Shown here one piece after another: positions 1 through 10,557 of a stretch of DNA of 64,000 nt. A model generated the notes under the pieces. That model was given only the letters and a program-made list of their open reading frames with translations. It ran no database searches and was not told the origin of the DNA. Numbering within the stretch: the first letter of the stretch is position 1; the number at the start of each line of letters is the position of its first letter. The DNA is from Gossypium raimondii (lineage: Eukaryota > Streptophyta > Magnoliopsida > Malvales > Malvaceae), in contig NC_068569.1 in NCBI RefSeq assembly GCF_025698545.1, forward strand, positions 24,304,001 through 24,368,000, in the 5' to 3' direction. A program made the translations under genes and the position numbers.

Positions 1-1398
1 AATTTCAAGTTCCCGATCATCAAGACGCGAAGTCAGAGAAGTATCAATTTCAATGGGTTTACACAAAGGGATTGTTGGGAATCATGTTCTCGCTTGGCCT
101 TCTCTATACCCCCTTGAAAAGTCGAAGGGCGAGGTCATGGTGGTATGGCACAGGTTTGTCAAGCAAACAAATTCATAGCATTTGACTATTTTCGGGTTTA
201 GTATACAAAATAAGCTCTCATAAATGGCTGCTGAATATTGTACAGGGTGGTTTAGAAGCTTCATTGCAGATTATGGGGTACCTTTAATGGTTGTAGTGTG
301 GACAGCGATGTCATTTAGTGTACCAAGCAAAGTTCCTTTTGGGTTCCAAGAAGGCTTTTTAGTCCTCTGCCATGGGAACCTGCATCATCACAACATTGGA
401 CCGTAATTAAGGTAACCGTACTCGCTTATCGTGTATGTCTTGCAAGAAAAGGCTACAAGGTTCAAGGTTGACAGTGTTATAAATAATCAAATTGCAGGAT
501 ATGGGAAGGATCCCTCCATTGTACATCTTTGCTGCATTTATTCCAGCTGTGATGATTGCGGGACTTCACTTTTTTGACCACAGTGTTGCTTCGCGAATGG
601 CACAAGAAAAGGAATTCAATCTCAAGAATCCATCTGCATATCATTATGACATCTTGCTGCTTGGATTCATGGTAAACCTCATGCTCGAACGGTACCACCA
701 CCCGAATTATAAACAATCTTATCGTATACTCACGTTTTACCACCGGGAACATGCTTGCAGACTTTACTTTGTGGACTAATATGCCTCCCTCCTTCGAATG
801 GAGTCCTACCACAGTCTCCTATGCATACTAAGAGCCTTGCAGTTCTCAAAGGGCAGGTGGGTACGTACATTCTAAAGCAAAGTTTCCTACCAGATATAAT
901 TGACCTGGTTACATGTTTAATTTTTCGTGTACGAAATGCAGATCATCCGATAAAGATGGTGCAGAGTGCTAAAGAAAGCATAAAGCATAAAGCTAGTGAC
1001 TCCGAAATATACAGCAAGATGCAAGCGGTGTTCATCGAAATGGACAAGAGTCCAGAAGTAAGTGATCCTTTATCTTGAAACATTACAAATGACATTTTAG
1101 TCCACAACTCGTAGTTTTGCTTCAACTCCGAATTGCTTGTCCGTATTCTCCGAATACATAACGATAAGTCTTATACAATGCCTGCATCTGACCTTAACTA
1201 TTCCAGTTACAGACTGCAGTTATTAAAGAGTTAGAAGACTTGAAGAAGGTTTTTATGAGAGGTGAAAATGAAGGAGAAATAAAAAAGGAAACATTTGATC
1301 CTGAAAAGCATATCGATGCCTACTTGCCAGTTTGAGTTAATGAATAGAGAGTGAGCAATCTTTTGCAGTCACTCCTAGTGATTTCGACGTTGAGAGAT
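1..1398 (+). pseudogene. BOR: Boron transporter (BOR/SLC4-like), 3' part, decayed
   Basis: This is the middle-to-late part of a plant borate efflux transporter, a multi-pass plasma-membrane protein of the anion-exchanger fold. Exons I can join are 1-153, 246-411, 498-671, 761-860, 942-1057 and 1207-about 1390, all with GT-AG borders. Recognisable family stretches include [44 protein letters not shown] and FDPEKH.DAYLPV. It is broken in three ways. One G is missing in the GGG run near 341-343, which shifts the frame. TGA at 1333-1335 stands where the family has Arg, and TAG at 1345-1347 where it has Gln. Similarity stops near 1390, and the remaining C-terminal exons are not found on the far side of the copia insertion that begins at 1404. 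The 5' exons lie outside the window. Family assignment is firm; which BOR paralogue it is remains uncertain. Confidence 0.88.
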
Positions 1399-1403
1399 GG
1401 AAC
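1399..1403. repeat. Target-site duplication, left (GGAAC)
   Basis: GGAAC directly precedes the 5' LTR and recurs exactly at 6320-6324 after the 3' LTR. A perfect 5-base duplication is what Ty1/copia integrases leave. Confidence 0.9.
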
Positions 1404-1830
1404 TGTTGAAGCCGTGGCCTGCATTGCAACAAAGAACCAACAGCAGCAAATTGTACAATTTTAGCTGCTATACTGTTTTGTAGCAAAGAAATGGAGTTGG
1501 TTCAGTTATAAAATTATTTTTTGAATATTTTGTTCCTATGGAACTTAGCCTAAATCTTTGTAATGAGTTAGCTAAGTTAGTAGGAAAGATTGACTGATGT
1601 AATAGCTGGTATGCCAACTTTCTTTTGTATACAAGTTGCTATATTTTTAGTAAGTATTAAGTAAGAGCGATTAAATTAGTAGGTAACATCAAATACTTTT
1701 GTAACCTTCATATATTCAAAATTTGAATGAAATTATGATGACTTTCGATTACAAATTTTCTTCTTGAGTTCTTTTCTTTTGTTTTTTCTTTCATTCGTTT
1801 TGCTTTCTTTGCTACGCCATTTATCCAACA
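1404..1830 (+). repeat. 5' LTR of copia element A
   Basis: Bounded by TG...CA and followed one base later by the primer-binding site. It is about 97% identical to the 3' LTR apart from a ~27-base segment present only in the 3' copy. Confidence 0.93.
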
Positions 1831-1832
1831 AA

Positions 1833-1845
1833 TGGTATCAAGAGC
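1833..1845 (+). promoter_or_regulatory. Primer-binding site of copia element A
   Basis: TGGTATCAAGAGC just after the 5' LTR matches the usual plant copia site complementary to the 3' end of initiator methionine tRNA (usual form TGGTATCAGAGC), with one extra A. Confidence 0.85.
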
Positions 1846-1936
1846 TTTCAGTCTTTGAGGGCCTTGGTTGTACAATCGTCACTAAGCAAATTGTGTTTGA
1901 AACAAAAGAAGAAGAGGTTGTTTTGCTTGCTGAAAA

Positions 1937-4900
1937 ATGAGTTTTACACCACCTCCTCCACCTGTCTTTGCTGGAGAAAATTACAACATCTGGGCAGTGA
2001 AAATGAGAACATACCTGTAGGCACACGACCTGTGGAATGTTGTTCTCAATGACACTGAGCCACCACCACTAAGAGCCAACCCGACCATAGCCCAGATTAG
2101 GCAGCACAATGAAGACTGTGCCAAGAAGTATAAGGCTATGTCGTGCCTTCAAAGTGGAGTCTCTGATGTTATCTTCACAAGAATAATGGCTTGTGATACT
2201 CCAAAGCAGGCCTGAGACAAACTCAAGGAGGAGTTTGAGGTCCGACAAGACCGAACAAAGACATCGATCAACATGAGAAGAGATTTTAAAAATCTCAAAA
2301 TGAAGGACTCAGAAACCATCAAGCAGTATGCTGACAGAATCATGGCTACTATCAACAATATAAGGATGCTTGGGGAGGAATTCAGTGACCAAAGAGTGGT
2401 TGAGAAGGTCATAACAACCTTGCCAGAGAAGTATGAAGCAAAAATTTCTTCTTTGGAAGACTCAAGGGACTTGTCAACAATCCCTTTGACAGAGCTTATA
2501 AATGCTCTTTTTGCTCAGGAGCAGAGAAGGGCAAATAGGCAGGAGGACCACTATGAAGGAGCTTTTCAGGCTAGAAGCAGAGAAAGCTCAAGTGCAAACT
2601 TAAATGCCAAAGGCAAGAAGCCCTGGACTGAGAAGAAGAAGAAAGAACCTGTCAAAAGGAAGTTCCCACCTTGTGTCCATTGCAAGAAGACTACTCATCT
2701 TGAGAAATCCTGCTGGTACAGACCAGACATTCAATGTAGAGCCTGCAAGCAATTTGGCCACATTGAAAAGGTCTGTAAGAGCAAGCCAAAACCACAACCA
2801 CAGTTTCAAAGCCAAGCTCAAGCTGCAGAAGAGGTTGAATCACCAGAAGAGCATGTCTTTTCAGCATCATGCTTTGCAAGCTCGAGCAAAGTCAGTAAAA
2901 TATGGTTGATTGACAGTGGATGTACCCACCATATGGCTTCTGAGAAAAGTATATTTAAGGAGCTTGACACCACCTTCAAGTCCAAAGTCAGAATTGGCAA
3001 TGGTGAGCTGCTGGAGGCAAAAGGGAAAGGCAAGGCCTTGATAAGCACCAAGTCAGGTATTAAAACCATTTCAGAGGTTCTCTATGTACCTGACATTGAC
3101 CAAAACTTGCTAAGTGTTGGCCAGCTATTGGAGAAGGGCTACTCTCTGATTTTTGAAGGCAAGAACTGTTTGATCAAAAATGTTGCTGGTGAATTGTTGA
3201 CTACAGTGTCTATGCAAGACAGAACCTTCATTGTGGATGTGAATCAACTGCAGGCAAAGGCATATACATCTCAGTCTGATGAAGTAGATTTGTGGCACAG
3301 GAGAATGGGACATGTGAACTACAATTCATTAAGTATAATGTATAAAATGGATTTGGCCAATGACATGTCCAAAATCGAGCCAAAGAATGCTGTATGTGAG
3401 GTCTGTCAGCTAGGCAAACAGACTAGATTACCCTTTCCAATCAACAAGGCATGGAGAGCACAAGGGAAGCTTCAGCTTGTTCATACAGACATCTGTGGAC
3501 CAATGAAGACTACCTCCTTAAATGGCAGCAGGTACTTTGTACTCTTCATTGATGATTATTCAAGGTTCTGTTGGGTAAATTTTTTGAAGCATAAGTCAGA
3601 TGTTTATGACTCTTTCTGCAAATTTAAAGCCTTGGTCGAAAACCAAGCAAATTGCAAACTAAAATGTTTGAAGTCTGACAATGGTTCTGAGTATGTATCT
3701 CAGAAGTTTCAAAAATTGTGTGATGATGCTGGAATTCAACACCAATTGACTACTGTGTACACACCACAGCAAAATGGTGTTTGTGAAAGGAAAAACAGAA
3801 CAGTCCTTGATATAGCTAGGTGTTTGTTATTTGAGGCTAAAATGCCTAATGTTTTTTAGGCTGAAGCTGTGAATACAGCTATTTACCTGTTGAATAGGTT
3901 GCCAACTAATGCAGTCAAAGGAAAAACTCCCTTTGAAGCCTGGTTTGCACAGAAACCATCTGTCTCTCATTTGAAGGTATTTGGCTGTCTATGTTATGTG
4001 TTGGTACCTGAGGAGAGAAGAACCAAGTTGGACAGGAGGTCCATGCCTAGGGTGTTTGTTGACTACAGCAATGTGAAGAAAGGATACAGAGTCTTTGATC
4101 CATGACCAAGAAGGTTGCGATGAGCGAGATGTGAAATTCGATGAAGCAAGTAGTGGAAATGGGATGAAATTGAAGCAAATTTGCCTGATGGAGAACAGAT
4201 TGATGTTGATCTGCAGCAAGCTGAAAATGAAGAAGTAACTGAAAATGGCTATGATGATCAACCTGTTCGAGGCACCAGGACATTAACTGACATCTATGAG
4301 AGATGTGCAGTAACTATAGTAGAGCCTTCATGTTTTGAAGAAGCTGCAAAAGAAAAATGCTGGCAGGATGCTATGGAAGCTGAATTTAAAATGATTCAGA
4401 AAAATGATACATGGGAGCTTGTAAACAGACCTGAAAACAGAAAAATTATAGGTGTAAAGTGGGTCTATAGAATTAAGAACAATGCAGATGGCTCTCTTAA
4501 TAGACATAAGGCCAGACTGGTTGTTAAAGGTTATAGTCAGCAGCAAGGGGTTGATTTTTCTGAAACCTTTGCACCTGTTGCAAGGTTGGATACTATCAGA
4601 TTGCTGCTAGCTTTGGCAGCTCAAAAGCATTGGAAGGTGCATCATCTGGATGTTAAGTCAGCCTTTCTAAATGGCTTTCTTAATGAAGAAATATTCATTG
4701 AGCAACCTGAGGGTTTTAAGGTCACTGGTGAAGAACAGAAGGTCTACAAGCTGAAAAAGGCTTTGTATGGTCTAAAACAGGCTCCAAGGGCCTGGTATGA
4801 GAGGATTGATGCTACTTAGCAAGGCTCGGGTTCACAAAGAGTATCAATGAGCCTACACTCTATGTTAAGAAGGATCAGGAGGAAACCTTGTTAATTGTTT

Positions 4901-5868
4901 CCTTGTATGTTGATGATCTGTTGGTTATTGGCTGCAAAGATGAACTTATTGAAGACTTCAAGAAACAGATGCAACATGTCTTTGAGATGACTGACCTTGG
5001 TCTGATGACCTACTTTCTTGGCATGGAGATAAAACAAGGAAGTGATGGCATTTTCATAAGTCAGCAAACATTTGCTTCCAAGGTGCTTGAAAAATTTTGC
5101 ATGTTGAAATGCAAATTAGTCACTACACCAGTTGCATTGGGAGAAAAATTGTCAAGTGCCAGTGAACATGATCGAGTAGATGAGAAGGCATATAGAAGCT
5201 TAATTGGTTGTTTGCTTTATTTAACAGCAACTAGACCAGACATTGTCTATGCTGTTAGTCTACTTTCAAGGTTTATGCACTGCAGTAATGTGGCACATCT
5301 GAAGGCAGCAAAAAGAGTGTTAAGGTATGTCAAAGGAACCATCGATACTGGTGTGAAGTTTTGGAGGGCAAAGGAGCTGAAACTCGTAGGCTATTCTGAT
5401 AGCGATTGGGCAGGGTCAGTTGATGACATGAGGAGCACTTCAGGTTATTTTTTCACCTTAGGCTCGAGTGTTTTCAGCTGGAGTTCAAAGAAGCAACAAA
5501 TTGTTGCACAATCCACAGCAGAGGCTGAATATATCTCAGCTGCAGCAGCAGTAAATCAAGCCATTTGGCTTAGGAAGATTTTGGATGATTTGAATGAAAG
5601 TCAAGTTCAGCCTACTGAGATTAGAGTGGATAATCAATCAGCTGTGGCCATAGCCAAGAATCCAGTCTTCCATGGTAAGACTAAACACTTCAAAATCAAA
5701 TTCCATTTTATTAGAGAAGCTGAGCAATCTAGGGAGGTTAGCTTAGTTCATTGCAGCTCAGAAATTCAGCTAGCTGACATTTTAACTAAACCATTGGGAG
5801 CCAACCGATTTAATGCTTTGAAGGAAAGGATTGGTGTTTGTTGCATACAGACCAAGGAGGAGTGTTGA
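1937..5868 (+). pseudogene. gag-pol polyprotein of copia element A, interrupted
   Basis: The frame opens at ATG 1937 and would encode Gag, protease, integrase, reverse transcriptase and RNase H. Stops occur at 2018 (TAG) and 2213 (TGA, expected Trp). An open stretch then runs 2273-3859 and carries two zinc knuckles (CVHC..H..C and CRAC..H..C), the protease site IDSGCTHH, the HHCC-type pre-integrase region, and the integrase D, D and E residues (HTDICGP, SDNGSEY, NGVCERKNRT). TAG at 3857 replaces an expected Trp. The frame resumes 3869-4105, breaks again near 4105, and reopens at 4181-4819 with RT. A one-base loss near 4812 shifts frame; 4888-5868 then carries the RT catalytic motif YVDDLL and RNase H (AEAEY). 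The reading ends inside the 3' LTR. Catalytic residues survive, so decay looks recent. Confidence 0.92.
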
Positions 5869-6319
5869 AGCCGTGCCCTGCATTGCAACAAAGAACCAAC
5901 AGCAACAAATTGGTCAAAAGACCAACAGCAGCAAATTGTACAATTTTAGCTGCTATACTGTTTTGTAGCAAAGAAATGGAGTTGGTTCAGTTATAAAATT
6001 ATTTTTTGAATATTTTGTTCCTATGCAACTTAGCCTAAATCTTTATAATGAGTTAGCTAAGTTAGTAGGAAAGATTGACTGATGTAATAGTTGGTATGCC
6101 AGCTTTCTTTTGTATACAAGTTGCTATATTTTTAGTAAGTATTAAGTAAGAGCAATTAAATTAGTAGGTAACTGTCAAATACTTTTGTAACCTTCATATA
6201 TTCAACATTTGAATGAAATTATGATGACTTTCAGTTACAAATTTTCTTGCTGAGTTCTTTTCTTTTGTTTTTTCTTTCATTCGTTTTTTGCTTTCTTTGC
6301 TACTGCCATTTATCCAACA
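5863..6319 (+). repeat. 3' LTR of copia element A
   Basis: Same ends as the 5' LTR. It differs by about a dozen substitutions, small indels, and an extra ~27 bases near 5903-5930 that duplicate a local ACCAACAGCAGCAAAT-type motif. The polyprotein stop codon (5866-5868) lies within its first six bases. Confidence 0.93.
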
Positions 6320-6324
6320 GGAAC

Positions 6325-6525
6325 ATAACGAAACTTTATATCGAAGTTGAAAACATTATCATCAAATTCTTCTAAGTTAGACTCGTTTTCTTGCCTAATA
6401 TTCACGTTGTAATATAAAGCCATGGCAGTGCTTTGATTTTTTGTTTTGTATTATGATATGATTTTGAAAGTAAAGAAATAATACATTTATAGATAGGTGT
6501 TATAGTAAGGAATTCAATAATGTTT
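6325..6525 (+). repeat. Direct repeat, copy 1
   Basis: From immediately after the copia target duplication to about 6520, this matches 9090-9295 (about 80-85% by eye; shared stretches include GTTGAAAACATTATCATC and CTAATATTCACGTTGTAA). I see no protein in either copy. It shows that the right flank of the copia element is not boron-transporter sequence. Confidence 0.8.
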
Positions 6526-9085
6526 TTATATGATTTTTTTAAAAATGTTGAACATGATTTTGAGAGAAAAAAAAAACCTTTCTGGCATTGCCATTAATAA
6601 AACCTAAAACTCCGAATCTAAACATGATTTTGAGAAAAGACCAATTTGGTCGCTTACAGTTTTCATATATCATAGACATCGATATAACAAAGAAGCACAC
6701 CTCATCCCAATTCTTTACAAAGATCCCCCATGTGCAACGACACGAAAAGCAAAGAGCCTGGTATGCCCATGGCCAAGTACCCTCGACAAGCTCCTTATGC
6801 TCAAACATCCTCTTAAAACTGGTTAAGGACCATTGATTAAGCAGAATGAAAACCACTGCAGAGAAAGTAGATAGAAAACAGAATTTAAAAAACCCGATCA
6901 AGGAACAAAACCAGTCGGAAACACAACGATTGAGAAGACGAAACCAGTGACCATGTTGATACGCTATTTTAAAGCACGTTATCCTTCACATGTCAGCTCT
7001 TGCTTTCATCCTTAAGAAGTATAGGTTACTTATTAAAGATGTTAAGACGCTCTTTCCTCGTCGTCGGCTTGCTGCACCACTCTTCATCTAGTAACAAGCC
7101 TATGAAGATTATCTTCAATTCATATTATATATATATATAATTAGTTTGTTATCAATACGGATTATCCAACACCACCTAAGCTTGAAGTGATGTTCTTAGC
7201 AATACATTCTTATGTATATATATATTTGAAATCTCCAGTTTGTGCAATTTAAATTGTCTTTTAATTTATTTAAAATTATAACTTACATGTTAGTCACCAA
7301 ATTAACTCTTAAGTGTAAAACCAAAAAATTAATTTAATTATTTCATACAAGTATTTTTTTAAATGTCAAGTACGAAAATTGTTCAGATTTTAAATTAATT
7401 ATCTAGGCAAAAAAAAAAAAACAATTTACAATTGCGTATTTATGCATGACAAGTAGACTTCTAACAAAGCCGAGTTTAACTCAAGCTATATGAAGCTCAA
7501 ATTTGCTTTTAAAGCTTGAGCTTAAAGGTAAAGATCAGAGCTCATTCAATTAATCCCAATAAACTCGATTACTTCAAGGGAAAAAACAACACAGTTATGT
7601 TTATTATAACCATCGTTGACACCTTTTTATTACACACAAGTGGACTTAATTATAAAGGTTTATTTTCTATAAAGATTGTGAATGACACCTTTTCGGTTAA
7701 GATTGTGATGGAACATGCCAACTCACGTATCTGAGGCCCACTGGTAGTCTGCATGAATTACTTCATTAAGCATGCCTGCAAGAAAGGCAATGCAAAGTGC
7801 TTTGAGTTGACACAAATTAAATGCTTGTGATTTTAAAATATATATATATAAAAAAGAAAGAAAGTTAAAAAGGTTAAACTAAATCGTTGGTCACTCTTCT
7901 AGCAGGCGTAAGTTTTCAATCTCGTCGTGACGTTGAATTTTTTAATCACTCTTTAATTTATTAAATTATTTAAATGATGTGGTCTTTTTTTTTAATTGGA
8001 TAATAATATATTTAACTATCAATATTTATATATTTTATTAATTTAATCTTGATTCTTAAAATTTTAAATATATAATTCAAAAATTATTAAAAATAAAATA
8101 TGTATATAAAATATTCATAAACTCAAAATATAAAAAAATCAGAAAAAATCTAAAAACCCAAAAGATTATAATTTTTTACTCAAATTTTCAATAAAAATAA
8201 AAACTAAATTTCTAAAAAATTTGTGAAGGAAACTATAAATGGTACCAAAACATCAATCTCCATGACTCCAAATCAATATGGTGCATCAAGATTTCGGATA
8301 TGAAATCTTCATTGGAAGAATTAAATTTAACTAACAAAGAAAAAGAGCTCCTCTCTTTATCAAGTGAATTGTTGTAACGAAGCAAACAATTTCGATTAAA
8401 TGTTTAACCATTGGGGTTATTTTCTAAGTATTTTTCAATTTATAATAAATATATATATCATACAACAATAGTGTAATTGTTTATTGAATCTTAGCTAAAG
8501 GTTTTTTGGATGAGCGGTGAAATTAATTTTGATAAGATTGAAAATTATGGTAATGGTGAATTAATTATTGTACCAATGAAATTAAATACTATAATAGTGA
8601 GATTAAAATTAATTGTGAGAGATGTGTTTGGATTCAATCAGTAGTTGACAGTAAAATAAATTTTAATGAAAAGATAAAATGACAAATTTTGATTAAACAT
8701 ATTGATATATCATAAAAACAAATGTATAGATTATTCAACATTTTCAAATTAATAAATAGTACAGTTATATTTATGTCGATAATAATTTTATTGATAAATA
8801 ATTAAAAGGAATTAAAACTTGAGAAATTTTCAAATATTTGTTATTTTATATTTCAGAACTAGTTATATATTTAATTATAATATTAGAATTTATTTATTAC
8901 TTTAAGCCCAAGGTTCATTTGGTTGCTATTTGCATCCCATGCAAAACGCAAAATAGGAGGAAAGACGGTGAACTCGACGAATTCTCGAGAAACTCCCGAA
9001 TGAGGAACCATGCAATGAATGATACCTCGACGATGTTGTTCGGATAAAAACATGTCCCAATCAAAAATCAAAGTTTAGTCAAAGG
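6526..9085. other. AT-rich spacer without a recognisable gene
   Basis: Only short open frames with no family resemblance. It holds several short TA runs (for example near 7117-7140, 7205-7225 and 7840-7855) and A-rich tracts. The stretch about 8500-8670 has MITE-like ends (GTTTGGAT...), but I could not pair both termini. Confidence 0.6.
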
Positions 9086-9089
9086 TATC

Positions 9090-9295
9090 TAACGGAACTC
9101 TATATTGATGTTGAAAACATTATCATCGCATTCTTCTAAGTCGGGCATGTTTTCTTGCCTAATATTCACGTTGTAACAAAAAGTCATGGCAGTGTTTTGA
9201 ATTTTTTTTTTTCTGTGTTATGATATGATTTTGAAAGTGAAAAAATAATACATTTATAGATAGGTGTGTTTTAATTCTACTCTTATTAGGAATTC
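9090..9295 (+). repeat. Direct repeat, copy 2
   Basis: Second copy of the 6325-6525 repeat, about 2.77 kb downstream in the same orientation. Similarity runs from about CTAACGGAACT through the AT-rich end with ATACATTTATAGATAGGTG. Confidence 0.8.
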
Positions 9296-10300
9296 AATTC
9301 AAATGTGAGTTGGAATTGAGTAATGTTTTGATATAAATTTTTAATTTAATAAGTGAAAATATTAATTAAAGATAAATGATAGTTTTTTTTTTTTTTAAAA
9401 TGGTTATAAGATTAAAAAATTCCTAAATACCGGTAACAGTGCCAACAATGAAATGCGTAAATTCAAGAGGATTTAAAGGACTGGTCTAGTTATTCATCAA
9501 TGAAAATGCGGACGCAAGAGCCATAGTGCCAATGGAAGAAGCTGCTTTGGTTAGGTCTGACGTGGGGAATATTAAAGTATACTCCGCCCCTAAAGTTACT
9601 GTACCATCTGTTTTTCTCAGATTGGGTGTTTACTATTTTACTTTCGGTTCAGTCCATTATCTTTGGAAATTTGATTGAAATGTGGACCAATAAGAATCTA
9701 TCATGTTGCACTCCAATCCAAAATACAATTCTAAAAAGTATATATTAGGTAATTTTTATTTTTATACTTTCTATAATTTCTATACATTTTCTAGATTATA
9801 TATATTTAAAAAATTATATTCTTTAATGCTTATGTGCATTTGACAAAAAAATATTTATTTTTTGAAAAAAAAACCCCCACATGATACAACGTAATTGAAC
9901 AGTAGCCTTTTTTAAAGCTCTGTTAAAAATACTAAAATAGAACGGAAGAACACTCTTAAGTGGTGTATTAACTTTAGATACCAAACTTTTTTAACTCCTG
10001 AAATCAAAATTGGGTTAGAATAAATTCGCCATTCTACATTCGAGAGCATGTACGAAAATTTTCCGATTATGTAGGGTTATTTATTCAAAAATCTCTTGTT
10101 AATGGCCCCCCGCTCGACTCCTGATTCCTGAACATCGCAAAAAAGAAAGAAGAAAAAAAGGAAGCAAAGAGAAAATAAATTAAAATATCCTCTCTCTAGG
10201 TTTTGCTCGGATGTTTCCTATAGCAAATTTAACTGTTACAAAACTATTATAACATCGTCTAAACCTTCTAAAAATAAAAATACATCCTGCATTATTCATA
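9296..10300. other. Spacer downstream of the PDI gene
   Basis: AT-rich, no gene seen. The right end (about 10300-10430) probably belongs to the 3' UTR of the disulfide isomerase gene on the minus strand. Confidence 0.6.
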
Positions 10301-10557
10301 GCTAGGTCTTTTTTAAATGTAAAGCTAAAGGAGATAAGGTAAAAAAGGGAGATCAGTCATCCGCTTAGTCAATAGCAATTCTCGTATTTAACGTACAATG
10401 CACTATTTATGTCTCTTCTCTTTTCAAGTCCTGCAAAACCAAAACAATTTTTGGTATTAAATTTTTTGGAATGGCTAAGAGTTAGCTCATAATGCACTTT
10501 GGGAAACAAACACAAACACGTGTATATAAATAGAACTGTAAGAAAACTTACCCCTCT
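10300..10557 (-). other. PDI 3' UTR with a probable intron
   Basis: On the minus strand the stop codon is followed after six bases by a good donor (GGG|GTAAGT at about 10551). A strong acceptor (TTTTGCAG) ends at 10431, with the 3' UTR exon starting at 10430. An intron of about 120 bases inside the 3' UTR is therefore likely. It lies close enough to the stop that it should not trigger nonsense-mediated decay. Confidence 0.55.

Larger units (their letters stand above)
1404..6319 (+). mobile_element. Complete Ty1/copia LTR retrotransposon (4916 bases)
   Basis: The element has LTRs of 427 bases (1404-1830) and 457 bases (5863-6319), each starting TGTTGAAG and ending CCAACA. A primer-binding site follows the 5' LTR (TGGTATCAAGAGC, 1833-1845, initiator-Met tRNA type) and a purine tract lies before the 3' LTR (about 5854-5862). 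The inner region reads gag, protease, integrase, RT and RNase H in copia order on the + strand. It is flanked by GGAAC on both sides. I count about a dozen substitutions between the LTRs, so the insertion is not very recent. Nonsense changes and frameshifts make it non-autonomous now. Confidence 0.95.

Noticed and set aside
6539..6901. 120-codon open frame on the minus strand in the spacer
   Set aside because: No recognisable domain and an aromatic/Cys-rich makeup typical of AT-rich non-coding DNA; no splice or promoter context.
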